Assembly (NCBI GenBank): GCA_000611775.1
Contig: KK106986.1
Span: 310,001 to 374,000, forward strand
Reading direction: 5' to 3'
DNA: 64,000 nt
Source of the DNA: Umbilicaria muhlenbergii
Taxonomy: Eukaryota > Ascomycota > Lecanoromycetes > Umbilicariales > Umbilicariaceae
Position numbers and translations under genes: made by a program. The first letter of the stretch is position 1; each line of letters opens with the position of its first letter. Under the pieces are notes generated by a model. It saw only the letters and a program-made list of their open reading frames with translations, was not told where the DNA came from and did not search any database. Shown one piece after another: positions 1-9,073 of this stretch.

Positions 1-1117
1 AAAGCATCACCGGCTTGCAAGGGACATACTGAGTGAGCTTGATATGTCCTTCCCAGCAGGTAGCGGGTGCTCAAACTGTGTGACTCAGTCTCATTTGTGT
101 GTGGTCCGTGAGGATCGCACCAAATGTGCCAGCTGCACAGCTCAGGGTGCAAGCTCCTGTGACTGAGTCAGTGCAGGAGTCAGCGCTCCCATCATGAATC
201 AGATGCAAGTATATCCTCTGTTCAGTTTGTTCAAAACTAACGTTCGGCAGGCCCATTCGCCCCCGTGTGTCACAGGCCGCGGCAACTCAAGCAGCCCTCA
301 CTGTGAGGGTCTGACCTCCCGTGACAACAGGCACTGTCTGACATCCCTCTTCCTGAACATCCCCGTGAGTCAAATCCTTGCTGAATGAGTTTGAACGTTC
401 AGATGCTAACTGATCATAGAAATGAGGACCTAACAGAGATGCTAGAGGACGTGAAGGCAGGCGTCAATCCCACGGCCCTGCTAAGGACTGTGGTGGAGGC
501 AATCATTGAGCTGCGTGAAGCAGCTCACCACACCACAGTACCTCCCACTGACTATTCAGAGGAGGGAGACAGTGAAGCGGAGGAAGAAGAAGAAGAGGAA
601 GGGGAGGATGAGATGAAGGAGGCAGCAGTGAGAGGCACAGCTCTGCAAGCTGAACAGGTTTTCAGGTCCTGACAGCCTGTGTGACTAAAGGCAGCTGCGG
701 GCTTTGAACGCCTACAAGAACTACAGAAAAGGCAATTCATAGTAGCTATAGTCGTGCAGCGAGTACGCAGAATTTCGTGCCAAGATCATAGCGAGTCTAG
801 TCTCGAACAGGAAAAAAACCACCACCGGAACGGAAAAATCTGCACCACTAGCGGCCGAACGCGATTTGGAACCCCTATGGTGATTTAACATGAGCAAGCT
901 CATGAATAAAACACGCTAGCAACCATATCACCTCCTCGCTAGAAGACTGCTGGCTACACGTACACACTACTAGTACGCTTTAGGCAGGTGGTAAGACCTC
1001 CCATCAACACGCGACGCTTACGTGCCTTGCGAGTATCTGGGGTGCAGCATTTCAAACCTATGTCATAGGCTTAAATTCCAACAGCGGGCCAAGTAAGTTC
1101 ATTTACGAGCTTCCACG
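1..1117. other. Left flank without a supported gene
   Basis: No convincing gene is visible before the SNF2-family gene. Three sites matching the GCN4/AP-1 core occur at 81-87 (TGACTCA), 164-170 and 366-372 (TGAGTCA). The only longer open frame is the acidic one at 385-672, listed separately. The rest reads as unique sequence with no clear repeat, and the SNF2 gene promoter must lie in its right-hand part. Confidence 0.5.
385..672 (+). CDS. Short acidic reading frame, doubtful
   Basis: A 95-residue ATG frame with a plausible amphipathic first half (EDLTEMLEDVKAGVNP, TALLRTVVEAIIELREA) and a glutamate/aspartate-rich second half (EEGDSEAEEEEEEEGEDE). It could be a small nuclear acidic protein, one exon of a gene that starts outside the window, or a chance frame over a GAA/GAG-rich stretch. 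No domain is recognised and there is no neighbour on the same strand within 400 bases to support it. I would not call it a gene without transcript evidence. Confidence 0.15.
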   Translation: MSLNVQMLTDHRNEDLTEMLEDVKAGVNPTALLRTVVEAIIELREAAHHTTVPPTDYSEEGDSEAEEEEEEEGEDEMKEAAVRGTALQAEQVFRS

Positions 1118-4100
1118 ATGGCGCATCTCCATGGTAAACGCAAAATTGATACGGTTGATCTTACTTTGAGTGACGATGACACCTTCATGGACTCCCAAGC
1201 TCGCAAAGTACCCCGGCAGAATGGGTCGTTGGAAAACATAACGCAAAGTCAACGAGATAGCTGGACGGATCGTAGCAACGAAGACGGCGCCAGTGAAGTC
1301 ATCGATTTGTCTCAAGACTTTGACGACAGTACATACGACGGATATGAGCTCTATGGTAAGGACCGAATTGCTTGCAGTCACTGCTTTTAGGTGCGGCTGA
1401 CTCCTCGAATCATGTAGGCACCCTCCATACTAAGGTCGTAGGCGTCCGTTATTACACCGGACATGCAACGACTGGCGAGTTTGTGATCATCAGAAGAGAG
1501 CCCGGTAATCCTGTTGGTATGCCATAAGCATCTTTCAAAAGCACCTGCTAATAGCGTGAATCAGTACGACTCCAATGCCATCCGCGTGGAAAATGTCCAG
1601 AGAGATCAAATTGGACACATTCCGCGCCAAATGGCTGCAAAGCTCAGCCCCTATATGGTACGCATCATTGCTCAGGCCTGTGGCCTTGCTAATACATTTT
1701 TGAATGCAGGACTCACAAGAACTTCTTGTTGAAGGTGTCCTTACAGGCCCGAAGGCAGACTTTGACTGCCCTGTCGCCTTGAAGCTCTTCGGGACCAGCG
1801 ATCGCGTGGAACAGGCCAACCTGAAGGCCCGGATGCAGTCCGACAGGATACCAGTTGATGCGTTAATCCAGAAAGAGAAAGAGGCAAAGAACCAGAGGGC
1901 AAACGAGTTAAAGAAGGTAGCGAAGAAAGGGAGCGGCCTGAAGAACGGAGCTAATCAGCAATGGGAACACGGAAATAGTCAACCTGAGTTTACCTCGTCT
2001 CAGGGTCAGATGGTGGAGCTTCAGTCACTCGAGGACATCATGAATGAAAGCCAACGCTTTAATCCAAGGGAAATGGGCGAAATGGCGGAGAAGTTTGGTG
2101 CGGGGGAAGACGTATTAGCTTCAATGCCAATGGCGGATGCACCAGAGAGATTGACTGCCCAACTTTTACCGTTTCAACGCCAGGGACTTGCATGGATGCT
2201 AGACAGAGAGAGCCCTCAACTTCCTCCGGAGGGATCTGGCGAGGTTGTGCAGCTGTGGAAACGATCACCAAGAGATCCCAAACTATGCACCAATATCGCT
2301 ACAAACTTCTCACTCAGGAACGTGGAGCCTGCCCTTGCAAGCGGTGGTATACTAGCGGACGACATGGGCTTGGGAAAGACCATCCAGATCATTGCTCTAA
2401 TAGTGGCGGATATGGAAGCAAAGGGTCAGAATAGCACCGGCGGTCCCACCCTCATCATCGCGCCCGTGAGTGTTATGAGTAATTGGAGTGGGCAGGTAAG
2501 CTTTGCTGTATTCCACATTTCTCCATATGTTTTCTAATTCTCTTCGCCCAGATTATCAGACATGTCTCACCAGATAAAGCTCTGCGCGTTCTTACTTACC
2601 ATGGAGGTAGCAGGAAACAAATGAACGCGAAAGATTTTCAAGAGTACGAAGTTGTGATCTCCACATACGGTGCGCGATTTACCCTGCGGCTGCTTTCTCT
2701 CTCCCATCTCCGTCAAAGTATTGTCGTTAACGATGCGACTTGACAGGGACGCTCTCCGCTGAATATTTGCCAAGAGGTACCAAAAGCCCAGCACCAGTAC
2801 CTCGCAAACAGGGGTTAGTAGGATCTGCAACATACCCTCCTGTCTGATACGAGAAGGCACTGACAAGTAACAGGCTCTTCTCAGTGAACTGGCGTCGAAT
2901 CGTGTTAGATGAGGGTCATAACATTCGTAACCCTAACACGAAAGCCGCGGCTTCCGCTTCAAGTCTGATATCGCAATCACGATGGGTCCTGACTGGTACA
3001 CCAATAGTCAACAACCTCAAGGATCTGTTCTCGCTAGTCAAGTTCCTTCGACTCTCGGGCGGGCTTGAACGTCTGGAGATATTCAACAGCGTGCTGATTC
3101 GGCCGCTGAACGCAGGCGATGGAAATTCAACCCTTCTTTTACAAGCCCTCATGGGGACCATTTGCCTGAGACGAAAGAAGGAGATGAAATTCATTGACCT
3201 TCGCTTACCAGAGCTCTCAGAATATGTCCACCGGATTGAATTTCTACCCCATGAGAGGGAGAAGTATGAGGCACTCCAGGCAGAAGCCAAAGGGATGCTA
3301 GAAACGTACCAGCGTCGCCGAGATCAGGGCAATGCAAAAGCGCTCCAGACGTATCGCCATCTTCTCGAAGTGTTGCTTCGATTGAGGCAGGTGTGCAATC
3401 ACTGGAAGCTCTGTGGAGAACGAGTGACCTCCCTACTTTCCTTGTTGGAATCGCAGAAAGTGGTCGATCTCACACCCGAGAATCGACAGGCGTTACAAGA
3501 TATGCTGCAGCTTAGTATTGATTCTCGCGATGAATGCCCCATCTGCCTTAGCGATCTCCACAACCCTGTCATCACAGCCTGCGGTCACGTATTCGGCTTC
3601 GAATGCATCGAGCGTGTGATCGACACCCAGCACAAATGCCCCATGTGTCGAGCCGAACTCGTCGACCAAGAGAACCTCGTCCGCCCAGCCGCCGGCCTCG
3701 GCGAAGCCGTCCAGAAGGTAGAAATCGACATCGACACCAGCAGTAGCAAAATCGAAGCCCTCCTCAGCATCCTCAAAGCCTCTCATCGAAAACCCGGTAC
3801 AAAGGTCGTTATCTTCAGTCAATGGACTTCCTTCCTCGACATCATCCAAAAACAACTTGACACGCACAAGTACAACTACACCCGCATCGACGGCACCATG
3901 TCCGCCTCCCGTCGCGATGAGGCCATGGTCCGCCTCGAAAAGGAACCAGACTGCACCATCATGCTCGCCAGCTTAGCGGTGTGCTCCGTCGGCCTCAACC
4001 TCGTCGCAGCGAATCAAGTGATTCTGGCGGATTCTTGGTGGGCGCCTGCGATTGAAGACCAAGCCATCGACCGGGTGCATCGATTAGGACAGACGAAACC

Positions 4101-4266
4101 GACAACGGTGTTTCGGCTTGTGATGGAGGGGAGTATTGAGGAAAGGGTGTTGGATATTCAGGCGGAAAAGAGAAAGTTGATGATGGCGGCGTTTCAGGAG
4201 AAGACGGGGAAGAGGACGGGAGGGAAGATGGCTAGGCTGACCGATATTGAGAATCTGCTCAAGTAG
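1118..4266 (+). CDS. HIRAN-SNF2-RING DNA translocase (HLTF/RAD5-like)
   Basis: A predicted 929-residue nuclear ATPase in seven exons (1118-1355, 1418-1512, 1565-1657, 1710-2495, 2552-2669, 2747-2813, 2874-4266); the joined frame is continuous. Order of domains: an acidic, lysine-rich N-terminus, a HIRAN domain (VVGVRYYTG, then [10 protein letters not shown] and IGHIPRQMA, about residues 80-145), SNF2 ATPase with Walker A DDMGLGKT near 358, DEGH near 478 and LTGTPIVNN, a RING finger with CPICLSDL and CPMCRAEL near 686-725 inserted between the two helicase lobes, then helicase C with [14 protein letters not shown] binds 3' DNA ends, and this architecture is that of HLTF and fungal RAD5-like enzymes, which remodel stalled forks and act as PCNA ubiquitin ligases. 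Which of the fungal RAD5/RAD16 subgroups it belongs to is not decided here. Confidence 0.93.
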
Positions 4267-4552
4267 TTTTGGGGTTGCGAGGGGTGTTGGCGTCTGGATA
4301 CATTGCGGGAAGTTGGTCAAGAGCTCTGGATACGATTTGCCCACGGCGCTGTGGTGGAAGGGTAACCTAATGGCGGAGATAGCTAAGATGACATTTTCGC
4401 ATTTCGGAATTCAACTTCTGGCTTGGTATCAAGCTTCCATACCCCTCCCACGATGAGCCGGCGTTGTCAGTCATACCACTTTCACATCACGCCAGATATA
4501 TCGTGCGATTGTCACGCGCTGTTGCTGGGACGAGCACAACATCAATCGTTCC

Positions 4553-5190
4553 ATGGTCAATTTCCTCTGCAAAGCATACCAAGCTAACAAGCTGTAGTAT
4601 ACAAGCAGAGCCGCACGCTTATTCCCTCGCTAGGCCGCCTCCTCAAAGTGCCTCTCCGCGGTCCACGACCTCGAAGTCATCTACGGCGTCGTGCTCTCGC
4701 TTGTTGCTGTTGTTGTCACCGCCGACCTTAAGTGGCCCCTTGTTCTTTCTGCTTTAACTCTGGCTGCTGATGCTCAGTGGAATTTTTGCCGTGGGTGGGT
4801 CAGCCTCTTAGCTCTGCCCTTCGAGAGTGAACGTCTTGAGGCCCTCCACCAATACATCCATGTGGATGTTATGGATCATGCTTCCCCGACTAGCATTCTT
4901 CGCCTATCAAAGGATATTTATGGGCGAGGCGTGGTTAGCTTCGTTCATTTCGCGACAGGGCGATGATCTTCCTTTGCGTGGTGTTTAACAGTCACAGATC
5001 ATATACTTCATCATGTCGTTGGATACGAGCGTCGAATCCATTCTGAAGATGCTAAGCTAGCTTCCGAAGACTTTGACGCCTGTTTCTCCGAAGCGAAGGA
5101 CTCGCACTTGCCATTACTCCCGCCGGTACTCCCTGGGGACAACAACATCAATAAAGATCACTGCAAGCTGGCTGACTCCCCTTGCGCGCA
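4553..5190 (+). pseudogene. Decayed reading frame of unknown family
   Basis: One forward frame gives protein-like sequence for over 600 bases: MVNFLCKAYQANKL at 4553, then AVHDLEVIYGVVLSLVAVV, then VDVMDHASPTSILRLSKDIY, and after a stop HHVVGYERRIHSEDAKLASE. It is interrupted by in-frame stops at 4595-4597, 4637-4639 and 4964-4966. I could not find GT-AG introns that remove the first two in phase. The composition (hydrophobic segment, then acidic region) looks coding, but I recognise no family. Beyond about 5190 the frame overlaps the antisense gene and is probably a shadow of it. It may instead be chance sequence, hence the low confidence. Confidence 0.3.
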
Positions 5191-5191
5191 T

Positions 5192-6337
5192 TCAGAAAAC
5201 CTCAAGCACTCCGACGCTCTCAGTCATCACAAATCCTCCACCCAGACTTGCCTCCTCACCGGCTACTCTTTCTTCACTCTGGTTGCTATCGCCATCAATC
5301 TTGCTGCCCTTGTTCTCCTTGTCTTCATCATGAGCCCGTTTCCATTCGTCATACTCAGACTCTTCCCTCCAACTCCCATTCTCATCAGTCCCTTCCCATT
5401 CGTCAAACTCAGTTTCTTCACTCCAACTTGTATATCCTTGCGCGTGCCTCATACCAATTTCAAAATCGGTACCTCCCTGTTCCTTCCATATCGCCTTGCA
5501 TTTGGTCAACGTCTCATCGAAATAAATTCGATACTGCGGTGGCAAACCAGCCCTTATCACCCGTTCAACACCTCGTTCTGATACCCCCCCAGCATAGTAA
5601 TACCTTCTCTTAAGCTCCATAAGCGCCTCAAGCACCCTTCGTTCCATCATTCCTCTCTCATAGATCTCGCCCAAAAGTGCCCACCGATCGCGCATATTGG
5701 GCATACGCTCAATAAAGGCCATGCTTGCTTCGATACACCGCTCATCCCATAAGAACATCCCCGTGGCTCTGTGAAACATGACGCGGACATCTAGGATACG
5801 ATGATCTTGCTCCTCGACCCATTTCTGGCAGTCCCGTAGGTGACAGCGGGGTCCGCGGTCATCATGCTGGAGGTTGTGGCCCGGATACGGGCACGTCGAA
5901 CAGGGAGGCACGCTAGTGAGGAAACAGAGCAGCTCGGCATCAGAACGAAGAGGAGGAGGAGGAGGAGGGATTGAACTTTGTATCTGATGGCCAGATTGGG
6001 GCTGGTGGTATACAAGTTGCCATTCTAGCCTACCAGGTGTGTGATGATCGTGATGGCCTTGATGCTTCCCATGGTCGCCATACCTCGTCGATTGGGTTGC
6101 AGAGCTGAAGGACAGACGGTGGGGTTGCTCATCATGGATATACCTAGGCTGATGCTCTGGAAGTGAAGGTGCTCCCTCTCTGTTGATAGGTTCGTCTCTG
6201 TCTTTGCGGTGTTCTTGATCCCAATCACCGTAATATGTTGCTGGTTGACTGCCAAAATCGAAAGTATCGCAGTGGCTTTGCTCCCAATGGTAGGGTGGGG
6301 CGGATCTTCCGGCATATGTAGGTTTGTGGTCCGTCAT
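5192..6337 (-). CDS. Hypothetical intronless protein, 381 residues
   Basis: A single long open frame of 381 residues. The first third is low-complexity, rich in histidine, glutamine, tyrosine and aspartate (including GKHQGHHDHH). A cysteine/histidine cluster (CSTCPYPGHN then CHLRDCQKW) follows a proline run around residue 130 and may bind metal. The centre is helical (MAFIERMPNMRDRWALLGEI) and basic, with RRYYYAGGVSERG. The C-terminus holds an imperfect duplication (EETEFDEWEG and EESEYDEWKR) and is strongly acidic. No signal peptide or membrane segment is seen. I recognise no family; the structured centre with flexible ends and the consistent codon use argue for a real, lineage-restricted gene. 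Confidence 0.65.
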   Translation of the reverse strand: MTDHKPTYAGRSAPPYHWEQSHCDTFDFGSQPATYYGDWDQEHRKDRDEPINREGAPSLPEHQPRYIHDEQPHRLSFSSATQSTRYGDHGKHQGHHDHHTPGRLEWQLVYHQPQSGHQIQSSIPPPPPPLRSDAELLCFLTSVPPCSTCPYPGHNLQHDDRGPRCHLRDCQKWVEEQDHRILDVRVMFHRATGMFLWDERCIEASMAFIERMPNMRDRWALLGEIYERGMMERRVLEALMELKRRYYYAGGVSERGVERVIRAGLPPQYRIYFDETLTKCKAIWKEQGGTDFEIGMRHAQGYTSWSEETEFDEWEGTDENGSWREESEYDEWKRAHDEDKENKGSKIDGDSNQSEERVAGEEASLGGGFVMTESVGVLEVF

Positions 6338-6473
6338 CGTCCTTTCGGGTTGAAGCTAAGGGTTCTGTAGAAGGACTCTCTTCCTGCCGTCAACGGTCGT
6401 CCAGAAGAAAGTGTCGTCGGATGCTCCTGATGGATGGATTTCATTCTGAGCTTAAGTGTGCTGAAAACACAAC

Positions 6474-6481
6474 CTATATAG
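6474..6481 (-). promoter_or_regulatory. Possible TATA element
   Basis: The palindromic string CTATATAG lies about 137 bases upstream of the start codon of the reverse-strand gene that begins at 6337. Position and sequence fit a fungal TATA box, but AT-rich 8-mers occur by chance. Confidence 0.3.
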
Positions 6482-6998
6482 CCCGAAAACATCTCTATGA
6501 CTGATGAGCCGTCCACGTCAGACTGGCTAAGGCCCTTGTCACAGAAGACAGCCAAGGGAGAGACTGTTTCACTTTCAAACATAGGTGCTATACACGTGAT
6601 GGAGACATGTGAAGAATGCTCCGAAGTTAGCACACTGTTATCTTCCACAAACACCGGCGTTGATTTTCAAAACTAACTACAGCGACCTCCCGCGCTATTT
6701 TCGGCACTGGCGTTGATAATACATAGTGACGAACACTGTGTCTCTCACGCATGTGAGATCTGACTCACACCTGCCGTCCTGCCTGCGCCTTCGCCTGCCG
6801 TGTTGTTCCTCAGCTTCATGGTCTCGGGGATGACGAGCTGCAGGCAAACAAGAAGATAAACCACTGAAACAAATGTGAATAGCAACATACCGCCATCAGG
6901 AGACGGAGAAGATAACGATGGGCTACAATGAAACACTTACGTTGTACGTGGAACCACTTCTGCTACTAGCTGAAGACACATTTTAGGCAACCAAGTTT

Positions 6999-7111
6999 CA
7001 GGTCTTTATTCACTGCTTGACTCGGAGAACCAGACTCGAACATATGTATTTGGAAGTCTCAGGTCTTTATTCACTGCTTGACTCGGAGAGCCAGACTCGA
7101 AGATATATATC
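6999..7111. repeat. Two-copy tandem duplication, 61-base period
   Basis: The string beginning CAGGTCTTTATTCACTGC starts at 6999 and again at 7060. The copies stay nearly identical through the run to about position 45 (ACTCGGAGAACCAGACTCGA against ACTCGGAGAGCCAGACTCGA) and then diverge. The repeat lies just upstream of the small gene at 7198 and would fall in its promoter or 5' untranslated region. Confidence 0.85.
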
Positions 7112-7197
7112 TGGGTTCCCCAACGGTAGCATCCCAGTGTACTCGAACTTCTCAACCCATCCATCCATTGACAGACTCGATACGTCCACACAGAAGC

Positions 7198-7740
7198 ATG
7201 GCATCTCTCACCACACCGGCGGACGACATCCCGCACGCCTTCGAGCCCATAGATTGGAAAGATAAGTGGTCGACCTCGGGGTTCAACCCAGCTAAACCTG
7301 ATGTGAATTCTATTATATCTGAAGAGTTCGAGCGGGAAGCGAAAATATTCACTGTCCGCCTGAAGAACCTGTTCCACGCCCAGGGATGTGACTGTCGCAT
7401 ACAGGAGCTTTTTAAGCCCGCCGAGGTTGCCATGGTTACTGGGCTGCAAAAAATCCTGACTATGGTCGTCGCCTTATACCCAAGAACCCCTAAACCTAAG
7501 ACCGAGAACGTGACACTAGAACAGGTCCTGAACTTGCAAAAGACTATCGCCGAAGAGGCAGAGAGGACCCTTCTGCACCTCGACGACACTTATGGAAAGA
7601 CTGCGCATAAGCACGACAGGATGAAACAGGTTATAGAGGATAGACTCGAGAACGCGAAAGAGAAAGCCTACCAAAAGATCCGCGTAGCTCTAGAGGGCCG
7701 CTGCAATGGATTTGTACCAGAGCTCACTGAGATCCTATGA
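7198..7740 (+). CDS. Hypothetical helical protein, 180 residues
   Basis: The open frame reaches back to 7078, but the first 40 residues are encoded by the duplicated upstream DNA and read as non-coding, so the ATG at 7198 (MASLTTPADDIPHAFEPIDW) is preferred. The protein is soluble and mostly alpha-helical, with a charged coiled-coil-like second half (LQKTIAEEAERTLLHLDDTY, then DRLENAKEKAYQKIRVALEG). There is no signal peptide or membrane segment and I recognise no domain. It stands alone, with a 1.3-kb gap on the right. It could be a lineage-specific gene. Confidence 0.5.
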   Translation: MASLTTPADDIPHAFEPIDWKDKWSTSGFNPAKPDVNSIISEEFEREAKIFTVRLKNLFHAQGCDCRIQELFKPAEVAMVTGLQKILTMVVALYPRTPKPKTENVTLEQVLNLQKTIAEEAERTLLHLDDTYGKTAHKHDRMKQVIEDRLENAKEKAYQKIRVALEGRCNGFVPELTEIL

Positions 7741-9073
7741 CTAGTAAGTACATTATCCGATGTGTATCCTCGAGGTCTGACACCAATGAAGGAGTACAGC
7801 TCGAGCCCATGTACGTCAGCGACGAGGAAGCGGAGTTCACATTTCGGTTTCAGACCCAGTATACTGTATACGACACGCGAGGACCTTAGCAGTTCATAAA
7901 CGGCCTTCCTTGCTTATGAAGTGGTATGCCGAGCGCGGGTATGGTTGGGAATGTATGCTTGATGCAGGGTGGTCTGTGGTTGGTGTTTGTTCGAACGGAT
8001 TGCGGATTGCAGGGGTTGCTTCAGTTGGACTGTTGCTGTTGATGCAGGCTGGCGTGTTATCGGCTCTGGAGAGAACGGTTTGCGGAGCGAAGATGGTGGT
8101 TTGAACGATGCAAATGTTGGATTAGTATAAGGCAATTCTGCCGATAATAACAGGAGTTTAGTTGCACGGAGAAGCATTGATGATGTTCCACAACAGAGAT
8201 GTTAACAAGGCTTTGAATCACTGAGCGATGCCTTACTGACCCTGACTGTATAGCCATTAAGATCATACTCACTTTCCTTCAAAGATAAGGGATAAACCGT
8301 TTGCATAAAGTCGCTCCGAAATGATTCATTTCCCAGCCCCAAGGCTTTCAGCACTAGTATACATGAAATTAGTTTCCTAGGTATGTCCGGCTTCTGTCTT
8401 TTCCATCTGTCAACAGAACTGAACATCCAAGAGATCAATCGACAACGAACCAAGTAACAACCCAAACCATTAACGGACTCGTACAAGCACTCCCGCAACA
8501 CCTGATCCTATGGGCCCCTTCCTACCGACAAGGGGTAAGACCGAGTCTCAGCTCGGTCCCGACCTTCTTACTTCACCGGCTATCTACTTGCAGTATGGCT
8601 TCGCAAGCCTCGCCCAAGACTGAAACGTCACAGTAAAGCTCACCGAGAAATCCCGACATAGTTGAGCCGTTACGCGCTTCCCATAAGACAGGTTTCTTGG
8701 TCGACGACAGGGCCCAGGGAATCGTTGACTGTTTGTCTAGACAGCGAAACAACCGAGGACGAAAGCTTCTTAGACATTGTGTATAGTGATGACATTAGAA
8801 TCTTGCATGGGTGCTTGGGCAAAATGACACGTTTAACCAAGGTGTGCGGCATTTCGCAACTGTAAGGCTCCTCCACAAGCCAATCACCCTTGGTGTTCTG
8901 AAATCCTTAAGAGTGAGAAGGATGACCGAAATAACTTCGGAATATACGTACTAGGATTTGCTTTTCAAGAGCACTTTTGCTTGTAGAGTAACCTCCCGAG
9001 GACTATCACCAGTTCTGGGCCCAAGGCTACCGTAATAGGGAAGACATTCCTTCCGCAGAACCAGCACCGGCAC
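7741..9073. other. Gene-poor gap
   Basis: About 1.3 kb with only short frames on both strands that lack protein-like character. A small GC-rich hairpin is visible near 8545-8570 (GACCGAGTC paired with CTCGGTC). It must hold the 3' end of the hypothetical gene at 7198 and of the reverse-strand membrane protein gene. Nothing else is supported. Confidence 0.6.
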
